A stretch of 10,470 bases of DNA from SURF-24 sp964537965 (GCA_964537965.1 CAZIDB010000171.1:1-10470); one strand, 5' to 3'. Positions 1-7,310 are shown, counted from the stretch's first letter. The notes: generated by a model not told the origin, from the letters alone. Program-made: numbers and translations.

Positions 1-9
1 TATATACGT

Positions 10-28
10 TTCATCCCTTCGGGATGAG
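10..28. repeat. Perfect hairpin with cUUCGg-type tip
   Basis: TCATCCC (11-17) pairs with GGGATGA (21-27), and the tip can form a very stable C(UUCG)G tetraloop. The outer T10/G28 adds a wobble pair. No T-run follows, so a simple intrinsic terminator is not favoured. It resembles short palindromic units that are repeated between genes in Bacteroidota genomes. That resemblance is from memory, and only one copy is visible here. Confidence 0.5.
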
Positions 29-42
29 GAAGATTATCTTCC
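28..42. repeat. Near-perfect DNA palindrome GGAAGAT-T-ATCTTCC
   Basis: Seven bases on each side of a single central T are perfectly complementary. The palindrome sits directly against the preceding hairpin. As RNA it would form a 5-bp stem with a 5-base loop; as DNA it could be a dimeric protein site. It may be part of the same intergenic repeat unit as the hairpin to its left. Confidence 0.4.
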
Positions 43-188
43 ATAATATTTTCTACACGACAAGTCTTTATCATAATGGCAGGAATTTACCTTGACTTAT
101 TTAAACATTAGGTACCAAATCCACTTCCAGCAAATTGACGTTATAGCAAAACTTCAATCGATTTATTAACCGGTTATTTCCGGACAGT

Positions 189-260
189 TTCCAATTCCTA
201 TTTCCCAATTTTCAATTTCCATTTTCCAATTACCAATTACTATTTCTCAATTTGTAATTG
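189..260. repeat. Degenerate CCAATT/CAATTT low-complexity repeat
   Basis: The core CAATT recurs at about 192, 206, 213, 227, 234 and 248, embedded in T/C-rich spacers. The strand is strongly biased toward C, T and A with almost no G. The units are irregular, so this is not a clean tandem array and not a CRISPR. It looks like slippage-type intergenic sequence of no known function. Confidence 0.5.
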
Positions 261-373
261 TATCCTTCACATCAAATATTTATTCTTAACGGTGATGCAT
301 TTTAGATAAAACTATTATAAATTGAGCAACAAATTTACCTTAACTTTTATTTACTACTTTAGGAGTTTAGAGT

Positions 374-2005
374 ATGCTGAATTATGTATGGCTTGGTCTC
401 CTGGTTTTAGGTATCGGCGTAGCCCTTACTACAGATTTCATCGATAAGGGAAACAACAAATATCAGAACAACACACCTATTCCCGTCTATGTAAATTTCA
501 ATGAAGAGTTTGTTAAAGAAGCAGCTAAAAGCTACGATGTAAAATTAAAAATTAAAGCCGCGGTGTTTAATAAGTATTATAAGACTGATGTAAATGAAGA
601 TGTTGAAGAATCCGCAAAATTATCTTACGACAAAGCTAAAGATAAAATTTCTGTCTATATGACGGTGGGGGATAAAACTCCTGCTATATGGAAGAAGATG
701 GCAAAGGTAACCGGCAAAGAAGATGACCTTTCCGGTAATGTTGTCTTATCAAAATCAATTAATTCAGTTACTGCGGAAGGTAATATTGTACTGGAAGAAA
801 TATCCTTTGCACATATGAAAGATGTAACAAACAACGCTCTTGATTATGCAGGCACCGCTGTTAACATCGCTATCGGTTTAATTGGTATTATGGCAATGTG
901 GCTTGGACTTATGAAGATTGCAGAGGAAGCCGGACTGATAAAAATAATTGCAGCAGCGTTAAAGCCGGTTACAAAATTTCTCTTTCCTGATGTGCCTTCC
1001 GATCATCCGGCGGTGGGATCAATAATTATGAACGTATCTGCTAATATGCTCGGCTTATCCAACGCTGCAACTCCGTTCGGCTTAAAAGCAATGGAGGAAC
1101 TTGATAAACTAAACACTGAGAAGGGCACGGCTACTAATGCGATGTGTACGTTCCTTGCAATTAACACGGCAGGATTAACATTCATACCTGCATCTGCAAT
1201 TGCAATACGCGCATCAATGGGAAGCAGTGACCCGGCAATAATAATTGGAACTTCTGTTTTTGGCGCAACCTGTGCTACAATTGTTGGTGTTACTTCTGCA
1301 AAGTTTATGGAGAAGTTTCCTATAAAGAAAGGTGAGTTTGGTCCCTGGATGAAATCCAACCTTAAACCGGTTGCAATCTTTACGTTTATTATTGCACTGG
1401 TTTCAATACTAATCGCTACTGGAATTGGTGCCCTGATTGGTACAGCACTGAATTTTATAAATCCTGATTTATTTAAAGAGATTATCCAGATCGTTTCAAT
1501 CCTTGCAATACCTTTTCTTATTTTCTCATTTGTTACATACGGACTAATCAAAAAGGTAAAAGTATATGAGAAGTTTATAGAAGGTGCAAAGGAAGGATTT
1601 AATGTTGCTGTTAGAATTATTCCTTACCTTGTTGCAATGCTTGTGGCTATAGGAATTTTCCGTGCCGGCGGTGCAATGGATTTCCTTATTATGCTATTGC
1701 AGCCGATAACAAATTTAATAGGTATGCCGGCGGAAGCTTTGCCAATGGCTTTAATGCGCCCATTATCAGGAAGTGGGTCACTTGGCGTTATGGCGGAAAT
1801 TATGTCCGTGCACGGCACTGATTCAATGATTGGAATTTTAGTCTCAACATTTTTTGGAAGCTCAGAGACTACCTTTTACGTAATTGCAGTTTACTTCGGC
1901 TCCGTTAATATTTCAAGAACAAGACACGCGCTTGCAGCCGGATTGCTTGCGGATCTTGCCGGCACACTCGGAGCGCTCTTTATTGTAAAACAGTTATTCG
2001 GTTAA
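374..2005 (+). CDS. SpmA-SpmB fusion, nucleoside-recognition (Gate) membrane protein
   Basis: This 543-residue integral membrane protein fuses the equivalents of spore maturation proteins SpmA and SpmB. The SpmA half shows the family signatures WLGLMKIAEEAGLIK (176-190), LFPDVPSDHPAVGS (203-216), NMLGLSNAATPFGLKAMEEL (about 224-243) and ATNAMCTFLAINT (253-265). The SpmB half, from about residue 390, shows NLIGMPAEALPMALMRPLSG (447-466) and SSETTFYVIAVYFGS (496-510). A first membrane helix (about 3-20) is separated from the next by a hydrophilic stretch of about 120 residues (25-147). From memory, that spacing is only about 20 residues in typical SpmA. In Bacillus the pair acts in spore-core dehydration; in non-sporulators the role is unknown, and transport of a small solute is only a guess. 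AGGAG at 361-365 supports the ATG. The stop overlaps the start of the next gene. Confidence 0.9.
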   Translation: MLNYVWLGLLVLGIGVALTTDFIDKGNNKYQNNTPIPVYVNFNEEFVKEAAKSYDVKLKIKAAVFNKYYKTDVNEDVEESAKLSYDKAKDKISVYMTVGDKTPAIWKKMAKVTGKEDDLSGNVVLSKSINSVTAEGNIVLEEISFAHMKDVTNNALDYAGTAVNIAIGLIGIMAMWLGLMKIAEEAGLIKIIAAALKPVTKFLFPDVPSDHPAVGSIIMNVSANMLGLSNAATPFGLKAMEELDKLNTEKGTATNAMCTFLAINTAGLTFIPASAIAIRASMGSSDPAIIIGTSVFGATCATIVGVTSAKFMEKFPIKKGEFGPWMKSNLKPVAIFTFIIALVSILIATGIGALIGTALNFINPDLFKEIIQIVSILAIPFLIFSFVTYGLIKKVKVYEKFIEGAKEGFNVAVRIIPYLVAMLVAIGIFRAGGAMDFLIMLLQPITNLIGMPAEALPMALMRPLSGSGSLGVMAEIMSVHGTDSMIGILVSTFFGSSETTFYVIAVYFGSVNISRTRHALAAGLLADLAGTLGALFIVKQLFG

Positions 2006-2961
2006 TGATGAAAGTTTTTATTACAGGTAAAATACCTTCTGCCGCTAAAGATCTTCTTGTAAAAGAAAGGATTGAAGTAACGGAATATAAAAAGGATAAT
2101 ACTATTCCGCAGGATGAGCTTATAAGGAAAGCAAGAGATTGCGACGGAGTAATCTCTCTTCTTTCCAATAAGTTTAATAAAGAAGTGATTGAGCAAATGG
2201 ACAGGTGTAAAGTAATTGCCAATTATGCTGTTGGCTTTAATAATATTGATCTTAAAGCCGCAAAGGATAAAAATATTGTGGTAACGAACACTCCCGATAT
2301 TCTAACCAATGCAACCGCAGATATTACAATGTCACTTGTTCTTGCCTGCACAAGAAATATTATCCACGGATCAGATTTAATGAAAAGTGGTGAGTGGAAA
2401 GGTTGGCGGGCAGATCAGCTGCTTGGAATTGAACTGACCGGAAAAACTTTCGGAATTATAGGCGCTGGTAGAATTGGTACAGCAGTAGCAATAAGAGCAA
2501 AATCTTTCGGTACAAAGATAATCTATTACAACAGATCGAAAAATTCTGAACTTGAAAGGCTGACCGGCGCTAAAAAAGTTTCTCTCAATAAACTTGTTGA
2601 ATCAGCAGATATAATTTCTTTGCATCTTCCTTTAACACCGGATACATTTAATCTTATTGATGCGGATAAAATAAGCAGGATGAAAAAGAATGCTGTCCTT
2701 GTTAATACTGCAAGAGGTGAGATAGTTGATGAATCAGAATTGATTAAAGCATTAAAAGCCGGCAAACTGTTTTCGGCAGGATTTGATGTTTATACTAATG
2801 AACCAAACATCAACAAAGAGTTATATAAATTAAACAATGTTGTTCTGCTTCCGCATCTTGGCAGTGCAACATTTGAAGCAAGAAACGGGATGGCAATACT
2901 TGCGGCACAGAATGTAATTAATGTGCTTAAAGGAAAGAAACCTTTAACGCCGGTTTGCTAA
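2005..2961 (+). CDS. D-2-hydroxyacid dehydrogenase, glyoxylate/hydroxypyruvate reductase type
   Basis: This 318-residue cytosolic enzyme has the usual length for the NAD(P)-dependent D-isomer-specific 2-hydroxyacid dehydrogenases. The Rossmann dinucleotide site is GAGRIG at 153-158. The expected catalytic residues are present: Arg237 in NTARGE, Glu266 in TNEP and His284 in PHLGSAT. The segment NYAVGFNNIDL (73-83) matches the substrate-binding loop of the glyoxylate/hydroxypyruvate reductase (GyaR/GhrB) subgroup. The exact substrate (glyoxylate, hydroxypyruvate or another 2-oxoacid) cannot be read from sequence, and NAD versus NADP preference is open. Its ATG shares one base with the stop of the membrane gene (TAATG at 2003-2007), and no Shine-Dalgarno is evident, so translation probably depends on the upstream gene. 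A second ATG at 2008 could equally be the start. Confidence 0.92.
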   Translation: MMKVFITGKIPSAAKDLLVKERIEVTEYKKDNTIPQDELIRKARDCDGVISLLSNKFNKEVIEQMDRCKVIANYAVGFNNIDLKAAKDKNIVVTNTPDILTNATADITMSLVLACTRNIIHGSDLMKSGEWKGWRADQLLGIELTGKTFGIIGAGRIGTAVAIRAKSFGTKIIYYNRSKNSELERLTGAKKVSLNKLVESADIISLHLPLTPDTFNLIDADKISRMKKNAVLVNTARGEIVDESELIKALKAGKLFSAGFDVYTNEPNINKELYKLNNVVLLPHLGSATFEARNGMAILAAQNVINVLKGKKPLTPVC

Positions 2962-3107
2962 TAACTATAGATTGAAAACAGTACTATTCAAAATGAAATC
3001 AAAAGTGGATAATGGATTCAAGTAGGATTTATATTGAATAAGTTATTTGCATTTTCAGAATCAATCCAAGCTGACTATTGTTTTGAGTAAATAATAAATC
3101 TATTAAA

Positions 3108-3134
3108 GTACTTTTCTTAGCGTAAGAAAAGTAC
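3108..3134. repeat. Perfect 12-bp inverted repeat with GCG loop
   Basis: GTACTTTTCTTA (3108-3119) and TAAGAAAAGTAC (3123-3134) are exact reverse complements around a three-base loop. On the - strand the stem is followed by a T-rich tail (TTTAAT), so it could help end transcription of the response-regulator gene. On the + strand an A-rich stretch follows instead, which argues against a standard terminator in that direction. Similar AAGAAAAGTACCAAAAG-type sequences recur between genes in many Bacteroidota, as I recall, which suggests a dispersed repeat family. Confidence 0.6.
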
Positions 3135-3165
3135 CAAAAGAAACATGCACTCTAAAATAAATTCT

Positions 3166-3262
3166 AAAATTATCCTTCGTTCCATTACAGAAAAAGAACT
3201 CGTCCGGCTAACACCGGACTCAAACAGCTTTTTCTGTTTAACACTTCACTTCGGATAATTTT
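3166..3262. repeat. Three-tier nested palindromic element
   Basis: Three separate exact inverted repeats are nested around one centre. The outer arms are AAAATTATCC (3166-3175) and GGATAATTTT (3253-3262). The middle arms are ACAGAAAAAG (3187-3196) and CTTTTTCTGT (3228-3237). The inner arms are GTCCGG (3202-3207) and CCGGAC (3214-3219). Imperfect pairing may continue outward: GCAC at 3147-3150 can face GGTGC at 3281-3285. As RNA it would fold into a long stem with internal loops. I find no open reading frame or transposase within it, so it is better seen as a non-coding palindromic repeat. Copy number in the genome is unknown. Confidence 0.6.
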
Positions 3263-3328
3263 TTAACGAATTTCTTTTAAGGTGCCTGTGGTTAATATAT
3301 ATTTTAGACAGCAATGCTTGAAGAAGTG

Positions 3329-5155
3329 TTATACTTTTTCCGTGTAGAGCATTGAATCGAGTGCTGCATAATGATTTTCGTAAATCTGGAATACTCTCAG
3401 AATTCCATCTAAGAAAATCATGTCAGAAGATCGGTTGGATAAATCCATTAATAACCTGATGTCTCCCTGCAAAAATGTAATCCGCTTTAAAGCTGAAATA
3501 AGCACACCTAAAAAACTTGAACTGAAGTACTCTACTGATCTTACGTCTATTAGAATTTTCTTCGCCCCGTTTTCAATAATTGTGAAAAGATATTTATAAA
3601 AATCACGGACTTCCTTTTCAACTGCTCTGTTCAAATTAACTTTTATAACAGTAATATTTTGGAATTGAAGACATTCGTAATCTTTAACATCCTTTTTGTT
3701 GCTAAGGAAAATATCAAGCTCAGCACTCCTGATATTCTCAACGTTGGGCTTGTTATCATATGTGTTTTCTTCAACAAGTACTTCATCAAATTCTTTTTTA
3801 TGCTGGGCTGCCGTTTGAATTTTATCCGGAAAACTTTTTTTGATTTCTTTTCTTTCACTGCTAATCGGAATAAAATCACCAACTTCAACATCCTTGTTTT
3901 TAAACGGCAATTCCGAATCAATAGCTTTTTTTATAGGAGATGGATTTATGAGTTTTTGCTGAGCCGGTGATTTACCCGGAAGCTTTAATTTTCTCCTTAT
4001 GATATCATCAAGCTCAGATAGCTTTATTGGTTTTGTAATGTAATCATCTGCTCCAAGGTTCATACCTTTTCTCAGATCTGCGTAAGCTGATTTAGCAGAT
4101 AAGAATATAAATGGGATATGACTTGTTCCGGAATTTTCCCTTAAGCTGTTTAATACAAAGTAACCATCGGTCTTCGGCATCATAATATCACAAATTATAA
4201 GATCCGGCTGTATTTCACTTGCAAGTTGAATTCCTTTCTGACCAGTATTTGCCGTAAACACTGTATAACCAAGCATCTCAAGTTCAATGCTTATACTTTC
4301 TGCCAGCCCAATGTTATCTTCAATAAGCAGAATTTTCTTCAGAATATTTTCATTCTTTAGATCTTCCTCGTAATAGTTTACTGGTTGAATTTTTCCCTTT
4401 TTGATCTCTTTCTTCTTTTGTATCCGTAACTCACATGAAGTAAGTAAAGAAAAATAATTAACTGGTTTAGAAAAATAATCTGCTGCCCCTGAATTTAGGG
4501 CAACCCTGAAATCTTTCATCTCTGCTCCCGAACCAATTAGTATAACGGGAGCGTTTTCATTTGCCGTTATTTTTTTCAGTTCAAGCAAAGAAGAATCACC
4601 TGCACCGGGGAATATCATTTCAGATATTATCAGATCGGGTTGTTTCTTTTTGTATAGCTCAAAACCAAGGGTCAAATCTGAACAGGAGGTAACCTTGTAA
4701 TTATTATTATTGAAGAATGCTTCTGTTTCTTCAGTAAAAATTTTATCCGGGGATATAATAAGTATTGAGAATTCATTTGTTGTACTAACACCAATTAATT
4801 TATTAACCAACTCTAAAACGTCCTTTGGTAAAAACGATTTTTTTATTAATGCATCGGCAAAAAGTAAATCTGTGTTTGTAAAATTATTCTGATCAGCGTT
4901 ATCCGTCATTAGTATTATCGGAATTTTGTGAAGAGTTCGTAATTCTTTTAATTTTGTCAGGAAGACCTGGCTATCCATATCAGACACTTTCAAGCTACTT
5001 ATAATCATGTCAGGTTGGTTTATTGCGGCTAATACCAAACCAACGTTTCCTTTTTTACATGTTAAGACTCTATAATTTTTTGTTTCCAGAATGAATCTTA
5101 GATTTTCGGTTATTTCAGGTATGTCTTCGATTATTAATATTTTTTTCATCGTCAT
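3329..5155 (-). CDS. Response regulator: three receiver domains plus C-terminal STAS domain
   Basis: This 608-residue cytosolic protein has receiver domains at about 4-122, 129-247 and 273-392, a polar linker (about 393-490) and a STAS domain (about 495-603). Only receiver 3 looks complete: acidic pair Glu279/Asp280, phospho-acceptor Asp323 in CDIMMP, Ser353 and Lys375-Pro376. In receiver 1 the acceptor is replaced by Ser54, although Glu10/Asp11 remain. In receiver 2 it is Glu179, and the acidic pair has become Ser135/Pro136. The STAS segment DVRSVEYFSSSFLGVL aligns with the phosphorylation loop of SpoIIAA-type anti-anti-sigma factors and keeps a Ser (Ser547) at the modified position; Ser and Phe replace the usual Asp and Gly. 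There is no DNA-binding domain. The ATG at 5155 directly follows the kinase stop with no Shine-Dalgarno, implying coupled translation; a second in-frame ATG lies two codons in. I infer output by protein partner switching. Confidence 0.88.
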   Translation of the reverse strand: MTMKKILIIEDIPEITENLRFILETKNYRVLTCKKGNVGLVLAAINQPDMIISSLKVSDMDSQVFLTKLKELRTLHKIPIILMTDNADQNNFTNTDLLFADALIKKSFLPKDVLELVNKLIGVSTTNEFSILIISPDKIFTEETEAFFNNNNYKVTSCSDLTLGFELYKKKQPDLIISEMIFPGAGDSSLLELKKITANENAPVILIGSGAEMKDFRVALNSGAADYFSKPVNYFSLLTSCELRIQKKKEIKKGKIQPVNYYEEDLKNENILKKILLIEDNIGLAESISIELEMLGYTVFTANTGQKGIQLASEIQPDLIICDIMMPKTDGYFVLNSLRENSGTSHIPFIFLSAKSAYADLRKGMNLGADDYITKPIKLSELDDIIRRKLKLPGKSPAQQKLINPSPIKKAIDSELPFKNKDVEVGDFIPISSERKEIKKSFPDKIQTAAQHKKEFDEVLVEENTYDNKPNVENIRSAELDIFLSNKKDVKDYECLQFQNITVIKVNLNRAVEKEVRDFYKYLFTIIENGAKKILIDVRSVEYFSSSFLGVLISALKRITFLQGDIRLLMDLSNRSSDMIFLDGILRVFQIYENHYAALDSMLYTEKV

Positions 5156-6427
5156 TTAGATTTGATTAATTGAATTGTTACAGTTGCCGGGAAATGTAAG
5201 TGTAAACTGCGTCCCGGTATTTTCAATGCTTCTGAAATTAATAAATCCGTTCAGGGATTCAAGTGACTCTTTTACAATTGTCAATCCTAAGCCGGTACCT
5301 GCAATATTGGTAACATTGCTTGCTCTGTAAAATGGTTCAAAAATATTTTTCTGTTCATCTTCAGGTATTCCCATTCCCTCATCCTCAATTACAATTCTGA
5401 CCTGATCGTCGCTTCGTTTAAGCCTGAAATAAATATTCTTATCGCATGGTGTATATTTAATTGCATTTGAAAGAAGGTTTATTAGTACATGCTTCAATAA
5501 ATTCATGTTTGTACAAACAACTTTATTCCGGCAATCAAACTCCACTTTAATTTGTGCGTGGGAAGGTGAATTAAATTTCACCTCTTCTATAAGATCTGAA
5601 GTGAACCGAATGATATCGAAAGGTTTGTTTGTCCCGTTCATTTTGTTGGAATCGAATTTGTTCAGAACAGTAACATCATCAAGCATTTCTTTTAACTCAT
5701 CTATTGAGCTTTTGATTTTTGAGAACAAAGTGGTTCTTTGTTTTGCGCTCAACTGAAATTCGTATTTTTCAATTGTCTCAGTGGCAGATAAAATAGTTGC
5801 AAGCGGAGTTCTTAATTCATGAGAAATTCTTGAAATAAATCTTGTGTGAAGTTCATTAAGTTCATGTTCTTTTTGAAGGTTTGATTTTATTTTTTCCTCG
5901 GCAATTTTCCTTAAGGTTATATCTTCTATTCTTCCTGCAAACCTTAAAGGAATGCAGTTTTGATCATGCATTATAATCTTACCTTTGAATAGTACCCATT
6001 TATAACCCTGTTCAGTATTTCTGAGTCTTACAGTTATATCAAGCCATTCAGACTGATTATTTAAATGAGAATTCAATGCTTCCTTGAAAAGAGTCTGATC
6101 CTCTTTTAAGATAAAAGAATCAAAATCAGAAATACTAAAACTGTTAAGTTCATTTGGATGGCAACCAAGTATTGAAGCAAAGTTTTTATTAAAGTAAACA
6201 CTGCCTGTATCCAGGTTTATATCCCAGAAACCATATTCAGATACTTCTTCAACAATATTTAACCTTTCTTTAAGGTTATCTATTTCTTCTTCTGCTTCTT
6301 TTAAAAACTGCTTTTGTTCATCAAGTTCACTTTTAAGCAGTTTACTATCAAGGACAAATATACTTTCTTCCATATACTCTTTATGTTTAATTTGATTAAT
6401 GACTGAGTGTAAATTAATATTGCTCAA
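5156..6427 (-). CDS. Soluble PAS-domain sensor histidine kinase
   Basis: This 423-residue kinase has no membrane helix or signal peptide and so should be cytosolic. An N-terminal coiled coil (about 28-62) leads into a PAS domain with a PAC-like end (about 60-175). The HisKA dimerisation domain follows, with phospho-acceptor His203 in SHELRTPLA. The HATPase domain shows the N box (Asn317, Asn321), DEGMGIP (349-355), FEPFYR (363-368) and GTGLGL (377-382). All are intact, so it should be active. The furthest upstream start is TTG at 6427, preceded by GAGG 4 bases upstream. An ATG at 6373 (residue 19) is a reasonable alternative that would give 405 residues. The gene abuts the response-regulator gene with no gap, and that regulator, probably at its Asp323, is the likely phosphate acceptor. 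The signal sensed by the PAS domain is not evident. Confidence 0.92.
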   Translation of the reverse strand: MSNINLHSVINQIKHKEYMEESIFVLDSKLLKSELDEQKQFLKEAEEEIDNLKERLNIVEEVSEYGFWDINLDTGSVYFNKNFASILGCHPNELNSFSISDFDSFILKEDQTLFKEALNSHLNNQSEWLDITVRLRNTEQGYKWVLFKGKIIMHDQNCIPLRFAGRIEDITLRKIAEEKIKSNLQKEHELNELHTRFISRISHELRTPLATILSATETIEKYEFQLSAKQRTTLFSKIKSSIDELKEMLDDVTVLNKFDSNKMNGTNKPFDIIRFTSDLIEEVKFNSPSHAQIKVEFDCRNKVVCTNMNLLKHVLINLLSNAIKYTPCDKNIYFRLKRSDDQVRIVIEDEGMGIPEDEQKNIFEPFYRASNVTNIAGTGLGLTIVKESLESLNGFINFRSIENTGTQFTLTFPGNCNNSINQI

Positions 6428-6467
6428 CCCGCCTCACTATACCATAAATATGTGATAGACTGGTGGG

Positions 6468-6510
6468 TCTGTTACAAGTCACAACAGAAGCATCAACTAT
6501 AGAAATAGTT
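6468..6510. promoter_or_regulatory. Two small dyads in the divergent promoter region
   Basis: TCTGTT (6468-6473) is the exact reverse complement of AACAGA (6483-6488), with 9 bases between. Just beyond, AACTAT (6495-6500) and ATAGTT (6505-6510) form a second dyad with a 4-base centre. They lie between the divergent kinase and PH-domain genes, where operators would be expected. Arms this short occur by chance in AT-rich DNA, so the call is tentative. Confidence 0.25.
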
Positions 6511-6531
6511 TTTGGGCGATTATAAAAAATC

Positions 6532-6560
6532 TTGACAAAGTAGGGTTAAAATTCTAAGTT
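6532..6560 (+). promoter_or_regulatory. Possible sigma70-like promoter for the PH-domain gene
   Basis: A perfect TTGACA at 6532-6537 is followed 17 bases later by TAAGTT (6555-6560), a weak -10 match. Transcription from here would give a leader of roughly 90 bases before the ATG at 6659. The good -35 and spacing support it. The poor -10, and the different promoter consensus of Bacteroidota, count against it. Confidence 0.3.
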
Positions 6561-6658
6561 GCTTCAGAAATTTAAGTTGAATTACCGACTAATGAATTTT
6601 AGAAATAAAAATCCGGAATCACGTTCGACAATAAATAATCTTTTAAGGCAGGTGAAAA

Positions 6659-7276
6659 ATGAGAGCAACATTAAAGGCAAACGAAAAAATTCTGTTTCAG
6701 ACCTGGCCACATTGGTATAATTTAATTATTCCTTTCCTTATACCTCTTATAATAAGTGTGCTTACACTTTATATTTATTTCAGCATTGAAAAAGCAAGCG
6801 CCTGGTTTCTTTTAGTTGTTCCAATATCATTTGTTCATTTTATATATAAATACTATGAGCGTATATGCGACCTGTGGATAGTAACAAACCTACGCATTAT
6901 AGATGAAAGCGGTGTGTTTTCTATTAGCGCTAAAGAAAGTCCTTTAGATAAAATTAATAATGTAACTTATCATCAATCTGTTATGGGCAGAATATTTGGC
7001 TTTGGTGATGTTGAAATTCAGACGGCAGCAGAAATGGGCGCTACAACTTATGTGGGATTGAAATCACCTAAAGAATTAAAAGATGCAATTACTTCTGCAC
7101 AGGAAAGTTATAAGCAGAATCAATTAAGTTTCCAGGCGCAGAAATTATCCCAGGCGTTGCAAAATTCTGATCCGGCTGATACAATTGAATGTCCTTATTG
7201 TGCAGAGATTATTAAAGCCAAAGCAAAGATATGCCGGTATTGCGGTAAAGAATTAACGCCAAACGTACAATCCTGA
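6659..7276 (+). CDS. Membrane-anchored bacterial PH-domain protein with C-terminal zinc ribbon
   Basis: This 205-residue protein has two membrane helices (about 21-42 and 47-64) forming a hairpin. A bacterial PH-like domain (bPH_2/DUF304 type, about 70-147) follows. It shows the typical run LWIVTNLRIIDESG, then SPLDKINNV and a GRIFGFGDVEI segment. The tail holds a zinc ribbon with Cys178-x2-Cys181-x10-Cys192-x2-Cys195. Both termini should face the same side, probably the cytoplasm, with the ribbon free to bind a partner or nucleic acid. Proteins of this type are widespread and mostly of unknown function. Upstream lie AGGTGA (6650-6655, close to the ATG) and AAGG (6645-6648, 10 bases away), so the ribosome-binding site is plausible but not decisive. 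The gene diverges from the kinase and converges on the metallopeptidase gene 34 bases downstream. Confidence 0.85.
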   Translation: MRATLKANEKILFQTWPHWYNLIIPFLIPLIISVLTLYIYFSIEKASAWFLLVVPISFVHFIYKYYERICDLWIVTNLRIIDESGVFSISAKESPLDKINNVTYHQSVMGRIFGFGDVEIQTAAEMGATTYVGLKSPKELKDAITSAQESYKQNQLSFQAQKLSQALQNSDPADTIECPYCAEIIKAKAKICRYCGKELTPNVQS

Positions 7277-7310
7277 ATAAACAATAGGCAAAAGTTTATC
7301 AACATAAAAT

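Larger units (their letters stand above)
1..373. other. Gene-free region upstream of the spmAB-like gene
   Basis: I see no convincing coding sequence here on either strand. The stretch holds a compact hairpin and a palindrome at its left edge, a 10-base palindrome TAACCGGTTA at 167-176, and a CAATT-rich degenerate repeat at 189-260. The only clear expression signal is AGGAG at 361-365, 8 bases before the ATG at 374. I could not find a convincing TAnnTTTG or sigma70-type promoter, so the start of transcription of the downstream operon is not placed. Confidence 0.6.
2962..3328. other. Convergent intergenic region with palindromic repeats
   Basis: I see no protein gene in this 367-base gap between the converging dehydrogenase and response-regulator genes. 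The first 140 bases are plain AT-rich sequence. The right half is dominated by a perfect 12-bp hairpin (3108-3134) and a nested palindrome (3166-3262). Either could end transcription from one or both sides. Confidence 0.6.

Noticed and set aside
189..260. CRISPR-like or regular tandem array
   Set aside because: The CAATT units are irregular in length and spacing with no distinct spacers.
1003..1551. Long antisense open frame inside the SpmA-SpmB gene
   Set aside because: The + strand frame matches a known family across this whole stretch; the antisense protein has no family features or start signal.
374..2005. Evidence for a spore-forming host from the Spm genes
   Set aside because: SpmA/SpmB homologues, including fusions, are known in non-sporulating Bacteroidota, and no other sporulation gene is present in the window.
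3166..3262. Inverted terminal repeats of a small insertion sequence
   Set aside because: There is no transposase frame inside, and the arms are nested around one centre instead of bounding a cargo.
3659..3970. + strand 103-codon frame inside the response-regulator gene
   Set aside because: It lies opposite the linker and STAS coding sequence, which reads sensibly on the - strand; the + frame is a low-complexity Phe/Asn-rich shadow.
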